This document shows positions 34,862 to 43,054 of a DNA stretch of 56,250 nucleotides, piece by piece. The notes beneath the pieces are model-generated. The model was not told where the DNA came from, ran no database searches, and saw only the letters and a list, made by a program, of their open reading frames with translations. The position numbers were made by a program, and so were the translations under genes. The first letter of the stretch is position 1. Every line of letters starts with the position of its first letter. The stretch comes from SIG299 sp045531895 (lineage in GTDB: Bacteria > Bacillota > Clostridia > Lachnospirales > Lachnospiraceae), in contig JAZSEW010000006.1 of the NCBI GenBank assembly GCA_045531895.1, positions 1 through 56,250 on the forward strand, written 5' to 3'.

Positions 34862-35545
34862 TCAGTTCTCCCATACAAAGGAGGCATCACAAAAACAAAC
34901 CAGTTTCAGTTGTGTACTACCGACGGAAATTACATCCTTGTCGCGAAGATACAGTTCCGTCATCACCGGAACCCCGTTTACCAGTACAGGATTCCGACTT
35001 TGCTCCGAATTCAGCCGGAACACACGACTTTGCTTTACATAGGTAATGGTAATCGTTGTGTCTCTGGAAATTGCCTCATCAAAATCAAGGCAGATATCGT
35101 TACTGGCAGCACGCCCGATGTAGTTGGTTTCCTGGGTAAGCCGGAAATCCTTACCCTGCTTTCCGCCCTGTATGCAGACCAGCCAGCCAAGGATAGGGTT
35201 CCATCCTGTAAAGGATGGTGTTTGTCTCACGCCGCCAACCGGTGCAGTTTTCGGTATGCTTCCCGTTGCTTCCACCGGTGCCGTCTTCGGAAACTCAGTT
35301 GACATGCCACCTACCGGTGATGTCTTCGGATATTCCTGTGATGCGTTGCTTACTGCCGTGGTTTTGGGATAGCTGTTCTCCTGCGGCACTATTTGTTTTG
35401 CCATATAACTTCCTGTGGATGGAAAGTCTGTTACAATTCCAGTTCTCGGAAACATATTTTCTTCCACCTGACGGTTGCAGGCAGGACACTCTGCATGCAC
35501 ATCCGCATCATAAAAATGTCCGTTATTACACATTTGCATATTCAT
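34862..35545 (-). CDS. FHA-domain protein with zinc knuckle and PKT repeats
   Basis: A 227-residue cytoplasmic protein. The N-terminus has a small Cys/His motif (CNNGHFYDADVHAECPAC, residues 6-23). Residues 50-100 hold four short repeats: YPKTTAV, YPKTSPV, FPKTAPV and IPKTAPV. The C-terminal FHA domain (about 125-225: NYIGRAASNDICLDFD, AISRDTTITI) binds phosphothreonine in this family. The repeated Thr-Ser/Ala/Thr-Pro motifs are good candidate targets of the kinases encoded just upstream; that is inference. The usual FHA Ser-x-x-His is replaced (AISRDTTI), so binding may differ. Confidence 0.88.
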   Translation of the reverse strand: MNMQMCNNGHFYDADVHAECPACNRQVEENMFPRTGIVTDFPSTGSYMAKQIVPQENSYPKTTAVSNASQEYPKTSPVGGMSTEFPKTAPVEATGSIPKTAPVGGVRQTPSFTGWNPILGWLVCIQGGKQGKDFRLTQETNYIGRAASNDICLDFDEAISRDTTITITYVKQSRVFRLNSEQSRNPVLVNGVPVMTELYLRDKDVISVGSTQLKLVCFCDASFVWEN

Positions 35546-35638
35546 AGGCTTGTCCCCTTATTCCATTTCGGTGTTTACATAAAATGCTTCATAGATATCA
35601 GTGTCAGTTAATAAACTTAACTTCACTATATATTGGAA

Positions 35639-38197
35639 TCATCTGCTCAATTCCGGATGCTTTTTGATAACAGCCTTATAGAACAGTTCTAATGCTTCTT
35701 CATAAGAAACAGCTCCGTCGAAATAGCTCTTCATAGCACTCTGGAACTCTTCGTTACAGGTCTGGTCATAAGCCGAAAGGTTGCTTATGTCAAGATCTGC
35801 TATACCGTTGCTGTATAGGCCAAGAGGATTCTGACCACCGAGTACTGCACTTGTGTAATTGCTATAGGCCATTTCTTCTATAACTGCCTTGTTGTTTACA
35901 AAATCGTCATCCTTAATTACAATGCTTTTCATGATTTCGGCATCTGTTGTAAGCTTTAACATAATATCCTTGATCAGTTCTGTATTATCAGTACCTGTTG
36001 CTGCACAAATCCAGGTGCCGCCCCAGAAGAAGCCCTGAGGACCTTCGGTTGCGCCCCAACCGCCAAGATTAGCGATAGAACCTTTATCGGAAGCTGCCAT
36101 GGAGAAGTTTACTAACCAAGCCGGTCCAAAGTAACAGAACACCTTACCTTCCGGATAAAAGCCTGCACTCCATTCGTTGCTCCACAGGGAACAGGTACCT
36201 GCCAGACCGGCATCAACAAGCTTCTTGGAATCTGTTACCCACTTTTTAAGATTAGCATCAATTTGAATTTTTCCATCAACTACCCATGGGGTGGATACGT
36301 TGTTGGAATATGTGCGATAGGTATCAAAGACGGAAGAGACCATCTGATAGCCGGCCGCCTTGGCAGTTTTCGCTGTTGCTATAAATGTATCCCAATCCCT
36401 GACAGCTTTCTGAACAGTTGCAGGATTGTCAGAACCTAAAATTTTCCTGGCAGCTTCTCTGTTATAGAAAAGGAGACCCGGACATCCCTGCCATGTGAGA
36501 CCTTTTAATACACCTTCAGAATCGGTAGCGATATCCTGAGTATACTCGTACTGGTCAGCGATATCAGCTGCTGTAATACCGAGGTCTGTAACAGGTAACG
36601 AGTATTCGGAGTTTACATACTTAAACACGTAGTCAGCATCGACAAGGAAGATGTCTATCTTGTCGTCTGCTGTTGCATACTCCTGTTTCAACAAAGTCTT
36701 GTCCAGATTATTCTGGTATGCATTACCATCGTTTACTGTAATGTTCCACTTAACAGTTACATCGCCAATCTTGCCGGTAGCACTGTTAACCTTTTCATAA
36801 CCCGGATAATGATCCGCTACTCTTCTCTGGAACTCATCGTTCCAGCAATAAATGTTGAGAATCTTACCATCACTCATAGTTGGTGTCGGCGTTGCTGTTG
36901 CCTCCGGCATCGGTGCTTCCGTTGGTTCCGGTATCGGCGTTGCTGTTGGTTCCGGGCTTGGCGTCGAGGTTACTTTGGTTATGTCATCATCATAATAACC
37001 TGACGTTGAATTATCGTTATAAAAAGTGCTATTATTCCCGGTCGGTTTATTCTTGTTTAGTCCTACAGCCGCAATTGCAATGCCGGCACCGCAAAGCAAG
37101 AGCAGGCAGGCCGCAGCAATAATTCCAATTTTCTTTTTATTAAACGAAAACGGCTTCTTTTCTTTCATCATTGGCACTGCCGCTTCTTGTGTTGCTGATG
37201 TAAACATCACGGTTTTACTGCTGTCCAAAGCCAATAAATCTTCTTTAAACTGAGCAACTGTCTGATATCGGTTTACCGCACGGACTGCCATTGCTTTCGC
37301 AAACACTTTATCTGCTTTTTTACCGATTTCCGGACATAATTCACTGATATTTTTTAGCGGGTCACTTTCCACACGGTCCATGGCCGCCACCGGTACCACT
37401 CCGGTAAGACAGTAATACATGGTAGCCGCAAGAGCATATATATCTGTCCATGGTCCCTGTTTTCCATGGGATTGATATTGTTCAATCGGCGCAAATCCTA
37501 CTTTCAAAATAACAGATAAGCTCTTGGATTGTTCCGCGAACACCTGACGTGCAGAACCAAAATCCAGTAATTTAACCGTTCCATCCTTCAGCACAAAAAT
37601 ATTGTCAGTAGAAATATCCCGGTGCAGGATATTCATGGAATGTACCAGCATCATGGCATTCATTACCGGAAGCATCAATCTCAGGGTTTCTTCCAGTGAA
37701 AGCTTATTGCCGTGGTTTTGTATATACTGCTTTAAATCAATACCTTCCAGATATTCCATCACATAATATGCTGTTTGGTTCTCATAGAAAAAGCGATACA
37801 CATTTACAATGTTTGGATGACCGTTAAACTGGGCCATTGTCTGGGCCTCTGTATAAAACTTCTCCGCACCATTCCGGAAGCTGTCTTCCTGTTCTTTATT
37901 GGTATAGGTATGTACCTGGGTTTCTCCCGGTTGTCGGAAGGCAAGAGAATCCGGCAGATATTCTTTTATTGCAACTCTGCGTTCTTCTGCCATATCAAAC
38001 GCCAGATAAGTAATTCCAAATCCTCCGCGTCCCAGTACTCTTCCAATAATGTAACGGTTTCCCAGTATAGTTTTTGGTGCCAGACAACCTGCCGGTGAAT
38101 CCGCCATGGTACTTTGATTTCCACAATATCTGCAAACCTCTGCTTCACATTCCTGCAGACAGTTTTCACACAGCCATTTATCTTTCCATTGGATCAT
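35639..38197 (-). CDS. receptor Ser/Thr kinase with extracellular sugar-binding-protein domain
   Basis: An 852-residue membrane kinase. N-terminal Cys motif (CENCLQEC...CRYC, residues 10-25), then a kinase domain (about 45-310) with GRGGFGITY, VAIKEY lysine, catalytic HRDISTDN (Thr where the partner has Pro) and LLDFGSAR. A membrane helix (about 357-380) and a Thr/Pro/Glu linker (about 395-435) lead to a complete family-1 solute-binding domain (about 440-850), normally a separate lipoprotein of sugar ABC importers. No PASTA domain is present and no permease adjoins, which suggests direct ligand sensing by the kinase. Start at MIQW by match to the paralogue and GAGGTG seven bases upstream. Confidence 0.93.
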   Translation of the reverse strand: MIQWKDKWLCENCLQECEAEVCRYCGNQSTMADSPAGCLAPKTILGNRYIIGRVLGRGGFGITYLAFDMAEERRVAIKEYLPDSLAFRQPGETQVHTYTNKEQEDSFRNGAEKFYTEAQTMAQFNGHPNIVNVYRFFYENQTAYYVMEYLEGIDLKQYIQNHGNKLSLEETLRLMLPVMNAMMLVHSMNILHRDISTDNIFVLKDGTVKLLDFGSARQVFAEQSKSLSVILKVGFAPIEQYQSHGKQGPWTDIYALAATMYYCLTGVVPVAAMDRVESDPLKNISELCPEIGKKADKVFAKAMAVRAVNRYQTVAQFKEDLLALDSSKTVMFTSATQEAAVPMMKEKKPFSFNKKKIGIIAAACLLLLCGAGIAIAAVGLNKNKPTGNNSTFYNDNSTSGYYDDDITKVTSTPSPEPTATPIPEPTEAPMPEATATPTPTMSDGKILNIYCWNDEFQRRVADHYPGYEKVNSATGKIGDVTVKWNITVNDGNAYQNNLDKTLLKQEYATADDKIDIFLVDADYVFKYVNSEYSLPVTDLGITAADIADQYEYTQDIATDSEGVLKGLTWQGCPGLLFYNREAARKILGSDNPATVQKAVRDWDTFIATAKTAKAAGYQMVSSVFDTYRTYSNNVSTPWVVDGKIQIDANLKKWVTDSKKLVDAGLAGTCSLWSNEWSAGFYPEGKVFCYFGPAWLVNFSMAASDKGSIANLGGWGATEGPQGFFWGGTWICAATGTDNTELIKDIMLKLTTDAEIMKSIVIKDDDFVNNKAVIEEMAYSNYTSAVLGGQNPLGLYSNGIADLDISNLSAYDQTCNEEFQSAMKSYFDGAVSYEEALELFYKAVIKKHPELSR

Positions 38198-38261
38198 ATC
38201 ATGCCACCTCATTTCAAATGATTAAAAGCTTCGGTTATACAATTCTGTTTAGTACCTATAT

Positions 38262-40478
38262 CTACCAGTCAAAATCTTCAGTCCAATCTCCAGCCCCAGG
38301 AATTATATTACCAATATTCTCAAACTCATCATCAATGCTATCCTGATTCTCCTGATCTAAAATACTATCGGAACCGCTTATGCCACCTTCACCCCATATT
38401 GGTGTCGGCATTGCTGTTGGCACTGGCGGATTTGTAATAATTGTTGTTGGCATTGCTGTCGGTACCGGCGGATTTGTGATAATCGGTATTGATGTCGGTG
38501 CTATCGTAGGAACAGGTGTCGGTACCGGAGTTGGAGCCTGCGTTGGTGCTGAAGTTGGCACCGGTGCATAGGTTGGACCAGGCTCGTAGGTTGGCCATGG
38601 AGTCGCAGTCGCTATCCAAGGAGTTTCTGTAGGAGTTGCCGTTGGTATCGGTGTTGCTGTTGGCACTGCACAAACAACAGTAATATCTATATACACATTG
38701 GATGTGCCTAATACAAATACCCGTACGGATGTCTCCCCGCTCTTTTTCGGGGTGATAATTAAAGCATGCCCCTCACCCTTGGTATCCCACTTAGCATCCG
38801 CTATCGTAATATCTTCCACATAGAAAGACAAAGAAAAGTCATCTTCATAACCATTTCTATCTTCTACAATATACACCGTCTGTGAACCTTCTCCCAATTC
38901 CAGCTTTCTCGTAGAAGGTACTAACCTCACATCATCCAGAGTCGGAGCCGGTGTTGGAGTAGCCGTTGGCTTTGGTGTTGCCGTTGGTTTTGGTGTCGGC
39001 TTTGGCGTTGCTGTTGGCTTCGGCGTTGACGTCGGTTTCGGTGTTGACGTTGCCGTCGGTTCAGGCGTAGTCGTTGGTTCAGGTGTAGGGGTTGGCGTCG
39101 CCGTTGGCTCCGGACTTGGGCTCGGTGTAACTGTTGCCGTTGGTTCCGGGCTTGATGTTGGAGTCAATGTCTCCTGCAAAGCTATGGTCACTGTTGGTTC
39201 AACCGTTGGTGTTGGTACCGGAGTTACCGTAGCTGTCGGCGCCACGCTTAGCGTTACGGTTACTGTCGGCGTTGATGTTGGTTCCTCCGTCGGTGTCAGT
39301 TTTGATGTTTCCTCGATTAAATAATCGGTCTGTTTAGCTTTGTTTAAGTTTGCCGCCGCAAATGCAATTCCGGTGCCACACAACAGAAGAAGACACGCAG
39401 CAGCAATAGCCGTAATCGTCTTTTTGTTCCATGTAACTGCCTTTTTCTGCACTGCCGGAGCAACCATATTTTCCGCAAGAGCCGGCATAATAGTCTTGCT
39501 GCTATCCAGTGCCAGCAAATCAGCACGGAACTGATTTACACTTTGATAACGGTTTACTGCACGAACTGCCAGAGCTTTCGCAAATATCTTGTCAGCCTTC
39601 CGTCCTATCTCCGGACAGAGCTCACTGATATTCTTCAGTGGGTCATTTTCTACACGGTCCATGGCTGCCACCGGAACCACTCCGGTAAGACAGTAATACA
39701 TGGTAGCCGCCAGGGCATAAATATCTGTCCATGGTCCCTGTTTTCCATGAGACTGATACTGCTCAATCGGCGCAAAACCCACTTTTAAAATAACAGATAA
39801 GCTCTTGGATTGTTCAGACAACACCTGTCTGGCCGAACCAAAATCCAAAAGCTTAACTGTACCATCCTTCAAAATAAAAATATTATCCGGTGAAATATCA
39901 CGATGCAGAATATTCATGGAATGTACCAGCATCATGGCATCCATCACCGGAAGCAATAACTTTAATGTTTCTTCAAAAGATAATTTTTTCCCATGAGCAT
40001 CTATGTACTTTTTTAAATCGATACCATCCAGATACTCCATGACATAGTACGCCGTCTGATTTTCATAGAAAAACCGTTGCACGTTCACAATGTTCGGATG
40101 CCCATTGAAGCGTGCCATAGTCTGGGCCTCTGTATAAAACTTTTCCGAACCGGTGCGGAAACTATCTTCCTGTCCCTCATTGGTATAAGTATGTACCTGG
40201 GTATCCCCCGGCTGACGGAACGCAAGAGAATCCGGCAGATATTCTTTGATAGCAACTCTGCGCTCTTCTGCCATATCAAATGCCAGATAGGTAATTCCAA
40301 ATCCGCCTCGGCCTAATACTTTTCCAATAATATAACGTTCACTAAGGATTGTTTTTGATGGCAGGCAGCCTGCCGGAGAATCGGTCAGAGTACTTGCCTT
40401 TCCACAATGCGGACAAAGCTCCGCCTCACATTCCTGTAAACAATTTTCACATAAGCCTCGGTTTTTCCATTGAATCAT
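38262..40478 (-). CDS. receptor Ser/Thr kinase with Thr/Pro-rich extracellular region
   Basis: A 738-residue membrane kinase. Its first 385 residues closely match the kinase at 35639: Cys motif CENCLQEC...CPHC, GRGGFGITY, VAIKEY, HRDISPDN, LLDFGSAR and the membrane helix (about 355-380). The outside differs: a long Thr/Pro/Ala linker (about 395-520), a 90-residue Ig-like beta domain (about 520-610, LVPSTRKLELGEGSQTVYIV), a second Thr/Pro-rich stretch (about 610-690) and an acidic end. The linkers suit O-glycosylation or wall spanning. GAGGTG precedes the start at a spacing like its paralogue's. HTH gene lies 26 bases upstream. Confidence 0.93.
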   Translation of the reverse strand: MIQWKNRGLCENCLQECEAELCPHCGKASTLTDSPAGCLPSKTILSERYIIGKVLGRGGFGITYLAFDMAEERRVAIKEYLPDSLAFRQPGDTQVHTYTNEGQEDSFRTGSEKFYTEAQTMARFNGHPNIVNVQRFFYENQTAYYVMEYLDGIDLKKYIDAHGKKLSFEETLKLLLPVMDAMMLVHSMNILHRDISPDNIFILKDGTVKLLDFGSARQVLSEQSKSLSVILKVGFAPIEQYQSHGKQGPWTDIYALAATMYYCLTGVVPVAAMDRVENDPLKNISELCPEIGRKADKIFAKALAVRAVNRYQSVNQFRADLLALDSSKTIMPALAENMVAPAVQKKAVTWNKKTITAIAAACLLLLCGTGIAFAAANLNKAKQTDYLIEETSKLTPTEEPTSTPTVTVTLSVAPTATVTPVPTPTVEPTVTIALQETLTPTSSPEPTATVTPSPSPEPTATPTPTPEPTTTPEPTATSTPKPTSTPKPTATPKPTPKPTATPKPTATPTPAPTLDDVRLVPSTRKLELGEGSQTVYIVEDRNGYEDDFSLSFYVEDITIADAKWDTKGEGHALIITPKKSGETSVRVFVLGTSNVYIDITVVCAVPTATPIPTATPTETPWIATATPWPTYEPGPTYAPVPTSAPTQAPTPVPTPVPTIAPTSIPIITNPPVPTAMPTTIITNPPVPTAMPTPIWGEGGISGSDSILDQENQDSIDDEFENIGNIIPGAGDWTEDFDW
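38380..39300. repeat. degenerate Thr/Pro-coding tandem repeats
   Basis: Two blocks (about 38400-38670 and 38940-39290) of short degenerate repeats, dominated on the plus strand by GGTGTTGGC/GGCGTTGCTGTTGG, encode PTATPKPT-type linkers. Regularity is that of the protein code. It is not a CRISPR array: there is no conserved repeat with unique spacers. Confidence 0.7.
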
Positions 40479-40504
40479 ACTGCTTCACCTCGTTTCACGT
40501 TATT

Positions 40505-40948
40505 CTATAAAAGTCCCTTTTCCTCAATGGACTTTAAAAAATTTTCCGTTTCATCCAAGGAAAGCCGCTGTTCCAGACAGCAGATTAATGCCGCATCCCG
40601 CCTTACCTTTGGATAAAGCGCACCCTTCTGGCCTACCAGAAATAAGTGTTGGGTTTCATCTACGGATAAGTGCATGGCAAAGGCAATCCGGAGCAAAATA
40701 TCTCTGCCCGGATTTCGTTCTCCTGAAAAAATCTGATATACAAAAGATTTACTAAGCAATGTCTTTGTAATCAGTTCTGAAATGCTCATATGATATTTTT
40801 CCAACAGTTGTTCCAGATATTGTGGAACAGTTAACGGACCATTAAAATCCACACCATTTTGCATCCCTTTCGCAAAATGCTCCGGTGATTGCTGTATCAT
40901 CTGAAACAGTTCCGATGTGGATTGAATCTCATAATTATTCTCTTTCAT
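40505..40948 (-). CDS. XRE-type helix-turn-helix regulator of the kinase genes
   Basis: A 147-residue cytoplasmic protein. The middle (about residues 48-105) fits a Cro/CI-type helix-turn-helix: ISELITKTLLSKSFVYQIFSG, NPGRDILLRIAFAM, LSVDETQHLFLVG. The flanks are unassigned; the C-terminal 40 residues resemble a small helical oligomer domain. It opens the transcription unit that holds both receptor kinases, and a 19-base palindrome overlaps its candidate promoter (41008-41030), so it may regulate itself and the kinases. GAGGTG lies five bases before the ATG. Confidence 0.8.
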   Translation of the reverse strand: MKENNYEIQSTSELFQMIQQSPEHFAKGMQNGVDFNGPLTVPQYLEQLLEKYHMSISELITKTLLSKSFVYQIFSGERNPGRDILLRIAFAMHLSVDETQHLFLVGQKGALYPKVRRDAALICCLEQRLSLDETENFLKSIEEKGLL

Positions 40949-41007
40949 GCTGCACCTCTATGCCTCCGCTACCATGCTCTTCTCATAAGTGTTTAACTCT
41001 TGTGAAC

Positions 41008-41030
41008 AGTATAGCAAATTATTTTTGCTA
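41008..41030 (-). promoter_or_regulatory. palindromic operator over a candidate -10 site
   Basis: The palindrome TAGCAAA-TTATT-TTTGCTA (41012-41030) overlaps TATACT (41008-41013 on the minus strand), 60 bases before the XRE gene. No good -35 box precedes it. It is the natural site for autoregulation by that XRE protein. Confidence 0.5.
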
Positions 41031-41067
41031 ATTGGTACGCAGTTTGCAGACTTTTCGACATTTTTTC

Positions 41068-42975
41068 TTATTTTATTCCTTCTACCGTAATGTTGCTGTT
41101 CTCCAACTGCATAGATGCAGTACTCTCTATCTCTTCGCTCACATATAAATTCCGCAGGTTCGGGCATCGCAGCAGTGCCTTAAAATCTTTAATTTTGGTA
41201 CCTGTTACTTCCAAAACCTCTAATTTGTCATGGTAAAAATGCTCCGGAAAACTTTCAATTCCGGTCCCTGCCAGTCCTAAAAAGGTAAGCTCCGGAAAGT
41301 TTTCAATTCCTTCCAGACTGGTCAGGTTAGAACATCCCGCCAATTCCAGTCCACGTAGTCCCGGTACAGACTGAAACATCTCAAGAGAATCCACTTCCCC
41401 CTCATACACCGAAAAGTTCCGCAGATTTTTAATGCGCAGCAATTGCTCTATTTCTTCTTTTGAAGCATTACTGACACGTATATTCTCTATGGACGGACAT
41501 TCCTCCAATACACCAAAGTCTGCAATCTCGCTATATTCCAGATACAGTTCCTTTAGTTTGTCAGATACCACCGGTGATAAATCCGACACCTGTGTAAAGC
41601 TGACATCCAGCATTTCCAGCTGTTCTAACCCCTGCAATGCGGAAATATCACTGATTGGATTGTTTTTCAATTGCAGTGTCTTAATCTGTGTACAACCCGA
41701 AAGACCGGAAACGTCCGTTAATGAATTATTAGACAAGTCCACACGAACAAGTGGCAGATGAGATAAATCCGGTATCTCCGTCACATTCTGATATTCAATT
41801 ACCAACGTATTGATATTCGTAAATAGCTCTAAATCCGACCATTCAAAGGGCTCCTCCGGCTGCATCCAGTTATTTGTGACAAACCAGTTAAATGCCAGAT
41901 ATTCTTCCTTCTCTATCCAGCTGGAAAACACCCTTTCTCCACAAATAACCAGTGTGTAAATACTCTCTAAATCCTCCTTGGTTATGGCACTGCCGTCCGT
42001 TTTCAACAACATGTGCCGGACTGCCTCCTCTATCTTAGGATTGGCAAATTTTACGGTATTTTCTTCTTCCTTAAGCTTCATACCATACCATAGCAGTCCT
42101 CCCAAAGCAGCTCCCAGCGCCACCGCAAGTGCCATCATTTTATACAGCATTCTTTGGTGTTTCTGTAGAACATTTCGTCGCTCCGTTTTTTTCTGAAACC
42201 TTAGCAATGCCCGCTCCACTTCTTTCACGGAAGAATAACGGTCCTTGGGACTAAACTCCGTGCATTTTATAATGACTTTTTTTAACTCTCTTGGCAGCAC
42301 AGCAAAATGTTTATCCTTTACATATCCTCCGGTTAAAAGATAGCAAAGCAACATTCCTACGCCATACACATCTGTCCGCGCATCCGTCTGCTGATACCCA
42401 AACTGTTCCGGTGATGCAAGACCTCTGGTGCCCATAAACACCGTATCTTCTCCTACGCCATCTTTATAGGCTCTTGCCGTGTCCAAATCAATCAGTACAT
42501 ATGTGCCCTGTAACGTCCTCACCACATTCTGAGGCTTTACATCCCGGTAAATAACCGGCGGATTCTGCTGATGCAAACGGTTGAGTAATCCACAGACCTG
42601 TATTGCAGCCTCTACAGCCTCCGGTCCGGTCAGCGGAAGTTCCTTCTCCATCAGTTCCTGCAGTGTATCTCCTTCTACATACTCCCGTACAAGAAAGCAT
42701 TCCACCTCCGATTCCTCCCAAACCAGCAATTCAGGAAAACCGGTTCCGCCCATCTGCACCAGGCGTTTTGCTTCTTCTCTCAGAATTTCCCGGTACATGC
42801 CAAATCCACACTTCAACACTGCCTTTTTCTCTGTCTGTTTCTGCCGAAGCATATAAACCTGCTTCTGTTCCGCATGTTTCAGGCAGGACAGTACCTCATA
42901 CTCCTTTTCTATGCGCTCCGGCAAAACCACGTCCACCTGATATAACTGTTCAAATTGTTCCCTTATTTTATCCAT
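41068..42975 (-). CDS. kinase-like receptor with extracellular leucine-rich repeats
   Basis: A 635-residue membrane protein. Kinase-like domain (about residues 18-270), membrane helix (about 288-308), then an outer region (about 315-635) with about eight leucine-rich repeats (VRVDLSNNSLTDVSGLSGC, LQLKNNPISDISALQGL, LEMLDVSFTQVSDLSPV). The overall layout is like a plant receptor kinase. The kinase core is degenerate: no glycine-rich loop is seen near VLSCLKHAEQKQVYML, HRD is YRDVKPQN, and DFG is DLD (LIDLDTARAY), though the AVLK lysine and TRGLASPEQFG remain. It could be a weak kinase or a pseudokinase regulator. Start at MDKIREQF with GGAGAG eight bases upstream. Confidence 0.9.
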   Translation of the reverse strand: MDKIREQFEQLYQVDVVLPERIEKEYEVLSCLKHAEQKQVYMLRQKQTEKKAVLKCGFGMYREILREEAKRLVQMGGTGFPELLVWEESEVECFLVREYVEGDTLQELMEKELPLTGPEAVEAAIQVCGLLNRLHQQNPPVIYRDVKPQNVVRTLQGTYVLIDLDTARAYKDGVGEDTVFMGTRGLASPEQFGYQQTDARTDVYGVGMLLCYLLTGGYVKDKHFAVLPRELKKVIIKCTEFSPKDRYSSVKEVERALLRFQKKTERRNVLQKHQRMLYKMMALAVALGAALGGLLWYGMKLKEEENTVKFANPKIEEAVRHMLLKTDGSAITKEDLESIYTLVICGERVFSSWIEKEEYLAFNWFVTNNWMQPEEPFEWSDLELFTNINTLVIEYQNVTEIPDLSHLPLVRVDLSNNSLTDVSGLSGCTQIKTLQLKNNPISDISALQGLEQLEMLDVSFTQVSDLSPVVSDKLKELYLEYSEIADFGVLEECPSIENIRVSNASKEEIEQLLRIKNLRNFSVYEGEVDSLEMFQSVPGLRGLELAGCSNLTSLEGIENFPELTFLGLAGTGIESFPEHFYHDKLEVLEVTGTKIKDFKALLRCPNLRNLYVSEEIESTASMQLENSNITVEGIK

Positions 42976-42998
42976 CTTATATTCTCTCCATAAAATTA

Positions 42999-43030
42999 CT
43001 GGGAGAATCCTTGTCACTTGATTCTCCCAG
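42999..43030 (-). terminator. terminator between ABC exporter and island
   Basis: CTGGGAGAATC and GATTCTCCCAG form an 11-base perfect stem; on the minus strand AGTAATTTTATGG follows. It separates the ABC exporter gene from the kinase island. Confidence 0.7.
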
Positions 43031-43054
43031 ATTCCATTTCTATTTTCTATTATA

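Noticed and set aside
38380..39300. Short regular repeats that could suggest a CRISPR array.
   Set aside because: Units are degenerate, have no unique spacers, and encode a Thr/Pro linker within an intact kinase gene.
35639..40478. The kinases as the housekeeping PrkC/StkP type.
   Set aside because: No PASTA repeats, and no ribosome-biogenesis or wall genes nearby; the outer domains are of other types.
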